From positions 95,998,418 to 96,062,417 of the forward strand of contig CM076261.1 in NCBI GenBank assembly GCA_038380795.1: DNA of 64,000 nucleotides, given 5' to 3'. Shown one piece after another: positions 44,283-55,476 of this stretch. The translations under genes and the position numbers were made by a program. The notes under the pieces are model-generated. The model was given only the letters and a program-made list of their open reading frames with translations, had not been told where the DNA came from and searched no databases. Source of the DNA: Pyrocephalus nanus (Eukaryota > Chordata > Aves > Passeriformes > Tyrannidae). Positions within the stretch are counted from its first letter, which is position 1; each line of letters starts with the position of its first letter.

Positions 44283-44618
44283 TCAGCAGGTGGAGCAGCC
44301 CCTGGTGCCGTAGCAGCCCAGGCCTCCCAGGCCGTAGCCAAAGGCCCGGGCAGAGCCGAGACCGTAGCCAAAGGCCCCAAAGGCGCCGGAGATGGGCTGT
44401 CCCTGGGCATTGAGCTCCGTGCCCAGGGCAGCCCCTGCGGCGGATCCGACGGCGGAGCTCTGGGGGAAGGAGGTCATGATGGGCCCTGGCAGGGTGACGA
44501 GCACGGGGGAGGGCTGGATGAGGACGGTGGAGTCCTGGCACTGGGTGACACAGGGCTGGTTGCAGCTGTTGGCCAGCGGGGTGGGTGCGCAGGGGCGGCA
44601 GAGGTCGTAGCAGGCCAT
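44283..44618 (-). CDS. Feather-type beta-keratin FK9, 111 aa
   Basis: The only copy that combines Leu40 with Ala60, and so the recombinant class that completes all four combinations at these two sites. Intron 44639-44882; exon 1 ends at 44883. It also has a private silent change in the tail (GAGACCGTAG for GAGGCCGTAG, plus strand, near 44360). Class I 3' UTR. The upstream P1 flank has a private 2-bp deletion in the GGTGTGTCAGG motif near 45055, which moves the CRE-like site 2 bp closer to the TATA position. Confidence 0.95.
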   Translation of the reverse strand: MACYDLCRPCAPTPLANSCNQPCVTQCQDSTVLIQPSPVLVTLPGPIMTSFPQSSAVGSAAGAALGTELNAQGQPISGAFGAFGYGLGSARAFGYGLGGLGCYGTRGCSTC

Positions 44619-44952
44619 GGGTGTGGTGTGGAGGGGCCCTGTGAGGGCAGGGAAGAGAAGAGAAGAGGTGAGAAGAGCAGAGCAGAGAGGGGGCTGAGGC
44701 AGCGCAGGGCCGTGGGGGTGCGAGGGGCGGTGTTGGCGGAGGGCGAGGCAGTGGGGAGGCTGCTGTGGGGCTGTGGGGAGGCGTGAGGGCTGCTGAGGCT
44801 GGGGCAGAGCGTGCTGGGAGAGAGGGGCCAGGGGGGCGGTGTGGCAGGAGCAGGAGGGGGTTGTCAGGGGCTGCAGGCTCACCTTGTTGGCGGCACAGAA
44901 GGCAGGAGAAGGCGTCAGGAGAAGCGTGGCAGGGAGAGAGGCGCTGGGCCGG

Positions 44953-44960
44953 CTTTTCTG
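44953..44960 (-). promoter_or_regulatory. FK9 TATA-position box, variant CAGAAAAG
   Basis: Flank class P1, CRE-like TGATGTCA at 45098-45105. Confidence 0.65.
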
Positions 44961-46159
44961 CTGCTCCCGCAGGGGCGGCACAGCCTTGGCCCAGCACTGT
45001 CAGCTGGCGGCAGCTTGGAGGGCTTGGTTTGTGGGAGGCTTGGGTGGTTGGAGGTGTCAGGGAGGGCTGAATAAACCCCCAGAGCCCAGGAGAGGTGTGA
45101 TGTCATGAGGGAGGAGATTTGGTGGCCCTGGTGTGCTGTGGTTTGTGGGTGCTTTGTGCTGACTGGGCCCCCTCTTGTTGTGTGGGACTGGATGTCCCTC
45201 AGTGCTTGTGTTGCACCCAGGAATGCTGAGGGAGCCTTTTGATGTCCTGTGGAGGCCACTCTCTATCATCTTTCCATGGTCATTCTTCCTGGGATTGCTT
45301 CCCCTTGGATGAAGGAGGGGTCCTGCCATTGTATCGGTAGTGGGATCCAGAGAGAGGATCTGGAAAACCAGAGGCTGCTCAGTCTGCACTTGTTACATTT
45401 TTATGGTCCACTTGGGATTTCTCATATTTTCAGTACAATGCTCTTTGTAATTTAAACTTTATTCCATGGTCTCCTGAAGAAATGCAATAACCAAACCCCC
45501 AATGGGGCTCTATCCCTTTGTGCCCAGGCTGGGCTGTGACCCCAATTCTCTCTTTCCGCATTCAAGCCATGAGGTTTCATAACGTATCACTTGTAAGTTT
45601 TACCATCATGTACATGTGAGCAGGAAACTGTAATTACTGGTGATTGGTCCATGTGCTTCTCTCTCCTCTTCTGTCCTGGTGCAGACATTCCTTTGTGGAA
45701 TTCTGTGATTCCATGTCCTGCCTTTGGGGCCGTGTCCATCTGCCCTTGCGGGCAGCTTTGATGAGTTGTCATTTGGGAGCATTTACATGGAATTTGAGTG
45801 TTGTGGTATTTTGGAGACATGAGCAAAGAACTGGAGAGGTTTGGTGTCATCCCTGAGGTCACCCCGTGTCTCTCCTGTGCTGTGGTGTTTGGATGCCTTG
45901 TCAAGAGGATCCCCATTCCCTGTCAGCCCTGTCAGGCTGCTCTGGGCTTTGCAGTTGTGCTGAGCGTGAGGGGCTGCCCTTTCAGTCATCTTCCTTCCTC
46001 CCTGCTCTACTGCCAGCTTCCTAGTCCTGTCTTTATGCCTGTTTACCCTTTGGGGTCCCAGTGCTTGGGCTCTGGTTCAAGAAGAGATTCCCAAGAGTAC
46101 TTTGTGAGGTTTCTGGAGAACAAGTCTGGTGGGTTGTGTTTCCATGTACTGGAACTGCT

Positions 46160-46658
46160 TTTTTTGCAGGCAAAGAAGGTTGAGGGGAACCTTCTCACTC
46201 TTTACAAGTACTAGAAATTGTTTGGTTTTTTTAAGCTGACTTTTAGGGGCTTTTCCAAAAACCAGGTGTTGGTTTTGGAAATGGCCTCAAGTTGCTGCCA
46301 CCCTGCCTGGCCATGGTCAAGCTGTCCCTGCTTGAGCCTTTAGCCTGAACTGCTGCACGGGCAGTGACAGGACATGGGGGGGATGTTTCTAAACTGGAGC
46401 AGGAGAGATTTAGGTGAGATGTTGGACAGAAATTCTTGTCTGTGAGGTTTGGGAGGCCCTGGCACAGGTTTCCCAGAGAAGCTGTGGCTGCGCCATCCCT
46501 GGAAGTGTTCCAGGCCAGGTTGGACGGGGCTTGGAGCAACCTGGGCTAGGGGAAGGTGTTCCTGCAATGACAGGAGCTTGGAACAAGCTTGTCTTGAAAG
46601 TCCTTCCCACCCCAACTCTCCTATGGGCTTAAATGGCACCCCATGTCCCATCCTCAAA
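46160..46658 (+). mobile_element. Decayed CR1 3' fragment, duplicate
   Basis: Paralogue of 18340-18830. Confidence 0.7.
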
Positions 46659-46988
46659 GAGCACTGGATCAGGCCCATGCCTGTCAGCCTGACCTCAGTG
46701 CTGGGGAAGGTTAAGGAGCAGATGGTCTGGAGTGCCTTGAGATGGCCCCTCGTGCTCAACCAGCAGAGCAGGCCCTGCCAGTGTGGGTTTGTGAAAGGCA
46801 GGTCCTGCTTGACCAACCTGACCTCCTTCTAGGCCAGGGTGACCTGCTGAGGGGGTGAGGGGAGGGCTCTGGATGTTTTCTGCCTGGACTTCAGTAAAGC
46901 CTGTGAGGCAGCTCCCCACATCATGATGTGCACAAACAAACTGGCTGCTCACGGCTTGGACGGGTGTTGTGTTTGCTCAGAGAGAACT
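46659..46988 (+). mobile_element. Decayed CR1 reverse transcriptase fragment, duplicate
   Basis: Paralogue of 18831-19160, with the same interrupting stops. Confidence 0.8.
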
Positions 46989-48350
46989 TGCTGGGTGAGG
47001 GTTTAGTGTTTGGGTCAGTTCAGCCTAAGAACTGTTCAGCATATCAATACCTGTGAATCAATTTACACTGCTCAGCATCCTCAGAACGAGCTGTTCCATG
47101 TGGTGAAGTGCCCCCACAGTGAGCTGGCAGAGGAGAACCCTCCCTGTTAAAGGAGGGAACACCGAAGATGTGGATTATCACAGGGCAGTCAGTGCCACCT
47201 CTCTGCCTGCAAGGTTCCAGTGCAGATCCTCCAGGAAACCATGGCAAGGGACATGGACAAGGGAGAGGCATTTCCTCACAGCCCACATGGTTCCTGAGTA
47301 CAAACCCCTGACAAATGGAGTGGCCTTGCAAATGGGCTGAAAGCTTTTATGGGGACAGAAGAGTGACAGATGTCATCTACCTGATCCGTCCTGCTCCACA
47401 TCACTGAGGGTGATCTGGAGAGAGGGGGATTGGATGGTGGATCACTTGGTGGATAAGGAATTGTAGAATGTTCTCACTTACAATGAAAGGCTTGATGTCC
47501 AGGTGGAGCCCAGAGAGGAGTGGTGTCCCTGAGCAGCCCGTCCTGGGACCAGTGTCACTGCCATCTTTGTCAGAGACAGGGATGAGGATACTGAGTGTCC
47601 CCTCAGCCAGAGGTCAGATAACACCGAGCTGAGTGGTGTGGTTGGTGCTCTAGGACGGAGGGATGGCAGCCAGAGGGGCCTGGACAGGCTGGGCAGGAGG
47701 AGCTGTGTGATCCTCCTGAAATTCCACAGGGCCAGGAGCTGGTGGGTTGTGTGAGTGCCTAAGAGGGCTGCAGGCTGGTGGGGACTGTTTGAGAGTAGCC
47801 CTGTGGAGAAGGCTTGGAGGGCACTGGTGGGTGAAGAAGGGAATGGGAGCCAGGAATGTGCCCTGGCAGCCCAGAAACCCCCCGTGTCCTGGGCTCGTGG
47901 CCACAGTGTGGGCAGCAGGGAGAGGGAGGGGATTGTTGATTTGTGCTGCTTTGTGGTGAGATTGGAGTTGTGTGTTGAGCTGTGAGAGCCTGAGAATGAG
48001 GCAAAGAGGGAGCTGTGGGTGGGATGCAGAGCAGAGCCTTGGGGCTGATGAAGGGCTGGAGCCCACGGTGTCCATGGACACTTAAGGCAGCACCCCCTGG
48101 GAGTTTGTGTCAGAGGGGTGGGTGGTGTGTCCAAGGTGTGTTTGGGCAAGGGGAGAGTTTGTGTCCCACTGGGGAAGGCCCTTCTGTGCCAGTGTGTGTT
48201 GATGCTTGTGAAATATTTCCTAGGAGAGAGCTGGTCCCTTCTCCCCCCATGCGATGGCATCTGGTGCCAGAGCTCTGTGCCCAATGAAGTTCTGGGAGAC
48301 TTGGGAGAAGAAAGGCTGAGGAGGCATCTGATGTTTTGCTGCAGGAGAAC

Positions 48351-48356
48351 TTTATT
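48351..48356 (-). terminator. FK10 poly(A) signal AATAAA
   Basis: 119 nt after the stop, class III 3' UTR. Confidence 0.8.
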
Positions 48357-48475
48357 GAGACAAAAGAAAGAAAAGACAGAGAAAATTTTTAATGGGATTC
48401 TGTCTGAGTTGCAGTAGAGCGACCATCAGTTGAGAAGGGCAGGTCCAGGGGGTGTGAGCTGTGGTGGAAGGACCC

Positions 48476-48778
48476 TCAGCAGATGCAGCCCCTGGTGCCG
48501 TAGCAGCCCAGGCCTCCCAGGCCGTAGCCAAAGGCCCCAAAGGCGCCGGAGATGGGCTGTCCCTGGGCATTGAGCTCCGTGCCCAGGGCAGCCCCTGCGG
48601 TGGATCCGACGGCGGAGCTCTGGGGGAAGGAGGTCATGATGGGCCCTGGCAGGGTGACGCGCACGGGGGAGGGCTGGATGAGGACGGTGGAGTCCTGGCA
48701 CTGGGTGACACAGGGCTGGTTGCAGCTGTTGGCCAGCGGGGTGGGTGCGCAGGGGCGGCAGAGGTCGTAGCAGGCCAT
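48476..48778 (-). CDS. Feather-type beta-keratin FK10, shortest tail, 100 aa
   Basis: Arg40/Thr60 body. The tail has lost one GYG-containing repeat (10 residues) and the final SerThr is replaced by a single Ile through a 3-bp deletion, giving the ending GCIC. All nine cysteines remain, because the segment lost is the one without Cys. This contrasts with FK4, which lost the Cys102 segment. Intron 48799-49042; exon 1 ends at 49043. Class III 3' UTR, close to FK4 and to the remnant at 39923-40133, which shares the same Ile ending. At 100 aa it is nearest the usual feather keratin length. Confidence 0.94.
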   Translation of the reverse strand: MACYDLCRPCAPTPLANSCNQPCVTQCQDSTVLIQPSPVRVTLPGPIMTSFPQSSAVGSTAGAALGTELNAQGQPISGAFGAFGYGLGGLGCYGTRGCIC

Positions 48779-49112
48779 GGGTGTGGTGTGGAGGGGCCCT
48801 GTGAGGGCAGGGAAGAGAAGAGAAGAGGTGAGAAGAGCAGAGCAGAGAGGGGGCTGAGGCAGCGCAGGGCCGTGGGGGTGCGAGGGGCGGTGTTGGCGGA
48901 GGGCGAGGCAGTGGGGAGGCTGCTGTGGGGCTGTGGGGAGGCGTGAGGGCTGCTGAGGCTGGGGCAGAGCGTGCTGGGAGAGAGGGGCCAGGGGGGCGGT
49001 GTGGCAGGAGCAGGAGGGGGTTGTCAGGGGCTGCAGGCTCACCTTGTTGGCGGCACAGAAGGCAGGAGAAGGCGTCAGGAGAAGCGTGGCAGGGAGAGAG
49101 GCGCTGGGCCGG

Positions 49113-49120
49113 CTTTTCTG
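49113..49120 (-). promoter_or_regulatory. FK10 TATA-position box, variant CAGAAAAG
   Basis: Flank class P1, CRE-like TGATGTCA at 49260-49267. Confidence 0.65.
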
Positions 49121-49234
49121 CTGCTCCCGCAGGGGCGGCACAGCCTTGGCCCAGCACTGTCAGCTGGCGGCAGCTTGGAGGGCTTGGTTTGTGGGAGGCT
49201 TGGGTGGTTGGAGGTGTGTCAGGGACGGCTGAAT

Positions 49235-50413
49235 AAACCCCCAGAGGCCAGGAGAGGTGTGATGTCATGAGGGAGGTGATTTGATGGCCCTGGTGTGCTG
49301 TGGTTTGTGGGTGCTTTGTGCTGCCTGGGCCCCCTCTTGTTGTGTGGGACTGGATGTCCCTCAGTGCTTGTGTTGCACCCAGGAATGCTGAGGGAGCCAT
49401 TTGATGTGCTGGGGAGGCCACTCTCCATCAGCTTGCCAAGGTCATTCTTCCTGGGATTGCTTCCCAAGGGATTAAGGAGAGCTCCTGCCCTTGTATCTTT
49501 AATGGGATCAGGGAGAGGATCTGGAAGACCGAAGGCTGCTCAGGCTGAACTTTTTGCATTCCTGGGGTGCATTTGGATTTCTGACTTTTTCAGTACCAGG
49601 TTCCTTTTCACTTAAACTTTTTTCCTTGACCTCTTTTTCAGATGTAAGAACCAAACACCTAACCATTCTCAGGAATGCTGAGGGAGCCATTTGGTGTCCT
49701 GAGGAGGACACTGCAGGACCTTGGAAAGGTCAAAGTGCCTGGGATCCCTTCCTGATGGATGAAGAAGTGCTCATATTCTTGGATTTTGAATGGGATCAAG
49801 AGAGAGGATCTGAAAAACCCGAGGGTTCTCAGGCTGAACTTTTCCCTTTGGTATGGTATTTTGGATTTCTCAGGTTTACAGGAGAATGTATTCTGTCATG
49901 TAAGGTGTGTTTCTTGACCCCCCGAAGAAATGGAATAAACAAACAACCAACAGGGCTCGATCCCTTTGTGCCCAGGCTGGGCTGTGACATCAATTCCCTC
50001 TTTTCCGCATTCAAGCCATGAGGTTTCATAACGTTAAAGTTAACAAAACCAGTAGATTGTTACATACTGGACCTGTGAGTAAAAAATTATAATTACTAGG
50101 GGACAGTTCGCAAGCTCCTGTCTCCTTTTCTGTCATAAGAAGAGAATTCCTATGTGGAATTGTGAGATCCCATGTCCTGCCCTTGAGGCCTTGCCCTTGG
50201 TGGCAGCTTTTCACTGTGAATATTTGAGGCCAAATGTTGGTGTTGAAAGGTTGTGTCAGGGAGGGCTGGAGATGTGAGCAAAGCTTTGGAGAGGTGGGGT
50301 GTGATCAGTGAGGTCCCCCCGTGTCCCTCGTGTGCTGTGGATTGGGGGATGTTGTGAGGAGGGTCCCCATTCCCTCTGAGCCCTGTCAGGCTGCTCTGGG
50401 CTGTGCAGCTCTG
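49235..50413. repeat. Upstream spacer of FK10
   Basis: P1 flank, then an extra partial repeat: the AGGAATGCTGAGGGAGCC motif occurs at both 49381 and 49673, lengthening the TATA-to-array distance to about 1.0 kb. A degenerate array is at 50146. No gene. Confidence 0.65.
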
Positions 50414-51549
50414 CTGGCCAGCAGGACCTGCCCCTTCCAGCGCAGTTGCTCCCTCCCCACCTTGCTCCCAGCTTAGCAGGGTCTTTGTTCCTGTGGGTGA
50501 GGATGGGATGATTTTTATCTGCTGGAAAACAGTGCCAAGGCTGTGGAGAAGCAGAAGGGGATGGTGAGAGGTTAGCATTGACTTTGGGAGGGCAAATCCT
50601 GTATTTGAGAGCTCTGTGTTATCTGAAGAGAAGAAAATCTTGGATGGTGGGAGAGCCATGGCTGGTGTTTACCCAACCTTTCAGTCAAGGCTTTGGCACT
50701 GTCTCCCAGTGCGGGATCCTGGAGTAGCCAGGGATGTGCAGGTGGTGCAAGTGGACAGAGGGGTGGAGTGCTGAGTGTGTGAAGGGCTGGGACAGAGCCC
50801 TGTGCTCAGTGAGCCCAAGTGCAGAAGGAGTCAAGTGTGCAGGGCAGTAGGACAAGGGTTGGATCCACGGGAGCAACAGTGTCCAACAGGCTCAGCCGTG
50901 ACGGGGGCAGTGGGACTGTTGCCCCCTCAGCAAGTTGGCAGATGGTGTAAAGTGCAGAGGAGTGACTGAGGCACGGGATGGTTGTGGCACCAGTCAGAGG
51001 GACCTGGAGAGGTGGGAGATGGAGGGTTCAAGGAATGTCCTGAAGTTCAAGAGGGGGAAATGTGAAATTGTGCATCCAGGCAGGAAGGGCACTGGGCCCC
51101 AGGTGATGCTGGGGTTTGGGAGGCTGGAAAGCAGCTTGGCTGAGCAGGACCTGTGGTGCTGGTGGAGAATGAAGGGACCACAAGGTCTCAGTGATCCCTG
51201 ACTTGCAATGGCAGAGCAGTGCCCAAGATGGATTTCAGAAACATTGCCATGAAGGGGAGAGAGGTGGCCCTTCCTCTCAGTGGAGTTTTCTTGGGGTCCC
51301 AAGTGGGACCTCCTGTGCAGGTCTGGGCTGCAAAGTCCAAGCAGAAGCAGCTCCTGGACTCAGTGAGTGCAGCCCAGGGCAGGGCCAGCAATGCAGTGAA
51401 GGGGCTGGAGCATCTTGGCTAGAGGAGAGGCTGAGAGAGCTGGGAGTGCCAGGAGACAAGGCTGGCCAGGGCAGTGTCATCAGTGGGGGTGAATCCCTGG
51501 TGGCAGGGAAGGAAGTGGAGGGAACCCAGCTCTTGTCAGAAGAGCACAC
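50413..51549. repeat. Spacer module M, copy 4
   Basis: Matches 558-1695. Its CR1-derived part continues to about 51800, where segment Q begins. Confidence 0.7.
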
Positions 51550-51800
51550 GGGCAGGACAAGGGGCCATGGGCACAAGGGAAACAGATGGAGTTCTGTGAT
51601 CAAGGAAGGCAAGGATTTTTCAGTGTGCTGGACATGAGAGAGAGTGGAAGAGGAGGTGGAGTCTCTGTCCTGGCAGATCTAACACTGAACTGGCCCTGGT
51701 CCTGGAAATCCTGCTCCTGCTGGTTTTGCTTGAGCAGAAGAGTTGAAGCACTTGCACTCCATCCTGCCAAAGTGGGTGATGTTGTGACTCTGTTTGCTGG
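51045..51800 (+). mobile_element. Decayed CR1 fragment below FK11
   Basis: KFKRGKCEIVHPG-type motif through a worn 3' end (GTTGTGACTCTGTTTG near 51780). Confidence 0.55.
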
Positions 51801-52121
51801 GCAGGTGTGAGAGTGGTGGTGGGTGAGAGAGTTTGTGCAGTGTGTGCTGGCCCAGAGAGACTTTGGCAGAGGCTGTGCAGGAGAGCATTGTTGTGGGGAA
51901 GCCTTTGGTGCAGCAGGTGCTGGGTTTGTGGCCCGTTCTGGAAGGGCCCCAGCCTGTGCAGTGTGTGTGTTAGTGCTGGGGGGTATTTGCTGACAAAGGG
52001 GTTGTGGCTCTTGCCCAACTGCCCAGGAGCCCGTTGATCCCCGGCATTGTGGTGGGTGAGGATCTGAGCCCATGGGAAATAAAAAAGGCAAGGAGTCATC
52101 TGAATGTGTGCTGCAGAGAAC

Positions 52122-52127
52122 TTTATT
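52122..52127 (-). terminator. FK11 poly(A) signal AATAAA
   Basis: 146 nt after the stop, class I. The trailer lacks two bases (CTGCAGAGAACTTTATT on the plus strand). Confidence 0.75.
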
Positions 52128-52273
52128 GAGACAAAAGAGAGAAAAATCGGGGAAAAAAGTAGAAGGGATTCAGTGTGAGGTGCAAGTAGATCGATCATGT
52201 GTTGAGGTCCATTTGTTGTATCAGATTTTGCAGAGCCCCGAGCTGGTGGTGTGAGGGGTGTTGTGGAGGACCC

Positions 52274-52609
52274 TCAGCAGGTGGAGCAGCCCCTGGTGCC
52301 GTAGCAGCCCAGGCCTCCCAGGCCGTAGCCAAAGGCCCGGGCAGAGCCGAGGCCGTAGCCAAAGGCCCCAAAGGCGCCGGAGATGGGCTGTCCCTGGGCA
52401 TTGAGCTCCGTGCCCAGGGCAGCCCCTGCGGCGGATCCGACGGCGGAGCTCTGGGGGAAGGAGGTCATGATGGGCCCTGGCAGGGTGACGCGCACGGGGG
52501 AGGGCTGGATGAGGACGGTGGAGTCCTGGCACTGGGTGACACAGGGCTGGTTGCAGCTGTTGGCCAGCGGGGTGGGTGCGCAGGGGCGGCAGAGGTCGTA
52601 GCAGGCCAT
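52274..52609 (-). CDS. Feather-type beta-keratin FK11, 111 aa
   Basis: The protein is identical to FK1 (Arg40, Ala60). Intron 52630-52873, with a private change near 52728 (C to G, plus strand), the only intron substitution I noticed among the 13 copies; exon 1 ends at 52874. Class I 3' UTR. First gene of the 5,065-bp tandem duplication. A minus-strand solo LTR at 53703-54219 sits about 0.75 kb upstream in the same orientation as the gene. Confidence 0.95.
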   Translation of the reverse strand: MACYDLCRPCAPTPLANSCNQPCVTQCQDSTVLIQPSPVRVTLPGPIMTSFPQSSAVGSAAGAALGTELNAQGQPISGAFGAFGYGLGSARAFGYGLGGLGCYGTRGCSTC

Positions 52610-52943
52610 GGGTGTGGTGTGGAGGGGCCCTGTGAGGGCAGGGAAGAGAAGAGAAGAGGTGAGAAGAGCAGAGCAGAGAGGGGGCTGAGGCAGCGCAGGG
52701 CCGTGGGGGTGCGAGGGGCGGTGTTGGGGGAGGGCGAGGCAGTGGGGAGGCTGCTGTGGGGCTGTGGGGAGGCGTGAGGGCTGCTGAGGCTGGGGCAGAG
52801 CGTGCTGGGAGAGAGGGGCCAGGGGGGCGGTGTGGCAGGAGCAGGAGGGGGTTGTCAGGGGCTGCAGGCTCACCTTGTTGGCGGCACAGAAGGCAGGAGA
52901 AGGCGTCAGGAGAAGCGTGGCAGGGAGAGAGGCGCTGGGCCGG

Positions 52944-52951
52944 CTTTTCTG
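52944..52951 (-). promoter_or_regulatory. FK11 TATA-position box, variant CAGAAAAG
   Basis: Flank class P1, CRE-like TGATGTCA at 53091-53098. Confidence 0.65.
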
Positions 52952-53702
52952 CTGCTCCCGCAGGGGCGGCACAGCCTTGGCCCAGCACTGTCAGCTGGCG
53001 GCAGCTTGGAGGGGTTGGTTTGTGGGAGGCTTGGGTGGTTGGAGGTGTGTCAGGGAGGGCTGAATAAAGCCCCAGAGGCCAGGAGAGGTGTGATGTCATG
53101 AGGGAGGTGATTTGGTGGCCCTGGTGTGCTGTGCTTTGTGGGTGCTTTGTGCTGACTGGGCCCCCTCTTGTTGTGTGGGACTGGATGTCCCTCAGTGCTT
53201 GTGTTGCACCCAGGAATGCCGAGGGAGCCAGTTGATGTCCTGGGGAGCTCACTCTCCATCAGCTTGGAAAGGTCATGGTCATTTGGAGCAATTCTTGAGG
53301 CATGAAAGAGAGCTCATCCCCTGGAATTGTGACTGAGATTGAGAGAGGGCCTGGAAAACCTGAGACTACTCAGTCTGAATTCAGGCAGCTCAGGTTCCAT
53401 TCCTGTGGAGCATTTGGGTTTCTGAAATTTTCATTACAAGGTTCTTTGTCACTTAAACTTGCACCCAGGAATGCTGAGGGAGCCTTTTGATGTGCTAGGG
53501 AGGCCACTCTCTATCAGCTTGCCAAGGTCATTCTTCCTGGGAGTGCTTCCCAATGGATGAAGGAGAGCTCCTGCCCTTGTATCTCAAATAGGATCCAGAG
53601 AGAGGATCTGGAAAACCAGAGGCTGAATTCAGACTGAACTTGTTTCATTCCAGTGGAATTCTGAATACCATTTGGATTTCTGCCTTTTTCAGTATCAGGT
53701 TT

Positions 53703-54219
53703 TGTCTTGGTTTTGGGTGCAGGGTCCTTCCCCAGACCAGCAGGATTCGTTTAGCTGAGCTGAAGTTCTTATCAAGGTGCCTGGCAGGATCGAATTTTGT
53801 CTCATCCGGAGCGACAGACCGACTGCATTCAGGAGGCAGATTGCACAGGAACAGCAGCTGTGGGTGTTAGGAGCTGATCTACTTTATTTTACAAAATGGA
53901 AGGTTTTTATAGGCAGATAAGGAAGGTTCTGGGAAAAGGGGAAAGGAATGCAAACACTTGGACAGGGCATTGGTTAGGATTAGGGATTGACAGATACAAA
54001 GTGGGGGGATACATGAATCTTCAGATAACTTTTCAGTACTTGATTGGAAAGGCTAGATATCTCTGATTAGACATTGTCCAATCAAAAGAAGCCTGCTCTG
54101 CCCTGTGAGAGAGCTTACAATCTAACAGACTCTGTTTATCTTTATACAGTCTGGTTCACATCGCCAGAAGTTGTCTCTTTACACCTTCTAATATCCTCGT
54201 CCTCCTGTCACCTCCAACA
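53703..54219 (-). mobile_element. Solo LTR, type B, copy 1
   Basis: 517 bp. Minus strand starts TGTTGGAGG and ends AAGACA, with TATAAAAA at 53904-53911 and AATAAA at 53883-53888. Flanking 6-bp repeats AGGTTT and AGGTTC fit a target duplication. It splits spacer that is continuous in other units (TTTTTCAGTA..TTAAACTTTATT). The short TATA-to-AATAAA distance and 6-bp duplication would fit an alpharetrovirus- or ERVK-like source; that is an inference. No internal genes. Confidence 0.78.
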
Positions 54220-54461
54220 AGGTTCTCTGTCCCTCAAACTTTATTTCTTGACCTCCTGAAGAAATGCAATAACCAAATCCCCAATGGGGCTCGATCCCTT
54301 TGTGCCCAGGCTGGGCTGTGACCCCAATTCCCTTATTCCACATTCAAGCCATGAGGTTTCATAACATATAACCCATAGGCTGTAACATCCTGTACATGTG
54401 AACAAAACTGTAATTACTGGTGACTGGTCAGTGGGCTCCTCTATTCTGTCGTTTTGCGGAT

Positions 54462-55201
54462 GTTCCTTTGTGGAATTGTGTGATTCCATGTCCTGCCCTT
54501 GAGGCCGTGTCCATCTGCCCTTGGCGGCAGCTTTCAAGGGACAGTTGGTGTTTGGGAGCAGTTCCGTGGAATCTGCGTCTCCAGCAGGGCTGAATCAGCA
54601 GTGGAAGCCTTGGAGAATTTGGGTGTCAGCAGTGAGGTCACCCCATGTTCTCATGTGCTCTCATTTGTGGGTGTGTTGTGGAGCGTGGACCCTCTTCTTT
54701 TGTACAACTGGGTGTCAATAAATCCCTGTGGTGCCCCCAGGAATGCCAGGGGAGCTCCTTGATGTGCTGTGGAGGTCACTGTTGATTGGTTTGGAAAGGT
54801 CATCAATCCTGCAAGGGCTTCCTTATGGTGGAAAGAGGCCTCAGCCCCTCCTGTCCTGAAGGAAGCAAGAGGATGGATGTGGAACTGCAGAAGCTGGTCA
54901 GGGTGGCCTTGTTCCAGTGTTGTGTTCCATGTCATTTGTCACATTTACAGGACATTTACTCTGTGATGTAAACTGTATTTCCTGGCCTGATCAAGGAATC
55001 CAATGAACAAGGAACAAATTGGGCTGGCTCCCTTTGTTTCCAGGCTGGTCTGTGATGTCACTGCGCTGATTCCGCATTGAAGCCGTGAGGTTTCCTGCTC
55101 ATGACCCGTCAGTTTTAGTGTTGTGGTCCTGTGAGCAACAAACCCCAATTACCAGTGGAAGGTCAGTGAGCTCCTCCTTCCCCCTCTGTCATGGTGTGGG
55201 C
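54462..55201. repeat. 740-bp upstream spacer repeat above FK11
   Basis: Array-to-array spacing 740 bp. The first array has GTTCC in place of its first ATTCC. Confidence 0.75.
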
Positions 55202-55476
55202 ATTCCTTTGTGGAATTGTGTGATTCCATGTCCTGCCCCTGAGGCAGTGTCCATCTGACCTTGATGGCACCTTTGAATTGTAAATATTGGAGACCAGATA
55301 TCTGTGTTGGAAAGTTGTGTCAGGGAGTGCTGGAGATGTGAGCAAAGCCTTAGAGAGGTGGGGTGTGATCAGTGAGGTCCCCCCGTGTCCCTCGTGTGCT
55401 GTGGATTGGGGGATGTTGTGAGGAGGGTCCCCATTCCCTCTGAGCCCTGTCAGGCTGCTCTGGGCTGTGCAGCTCT

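Larger units (their letters stand above)
45765..47965. repeat. Segmental duplicate of 17940-20136, without the young CR1
   Basis: Includes CR1 3' (about 46160-46658) and reverse transcriptase (about 46659-46988) fragments on the plus strand and the unrecognised 46988-47388. The empty site for the young CR1 is about 47966-48022. Confidence 0.85.

Noticed and set aside
52199..52777. Plus-strand open frame of about 190 codons antisense to the keratin exon
   Set aside because: Gly/Ala-rich shadow of the keratin gene with no recognisable domain.
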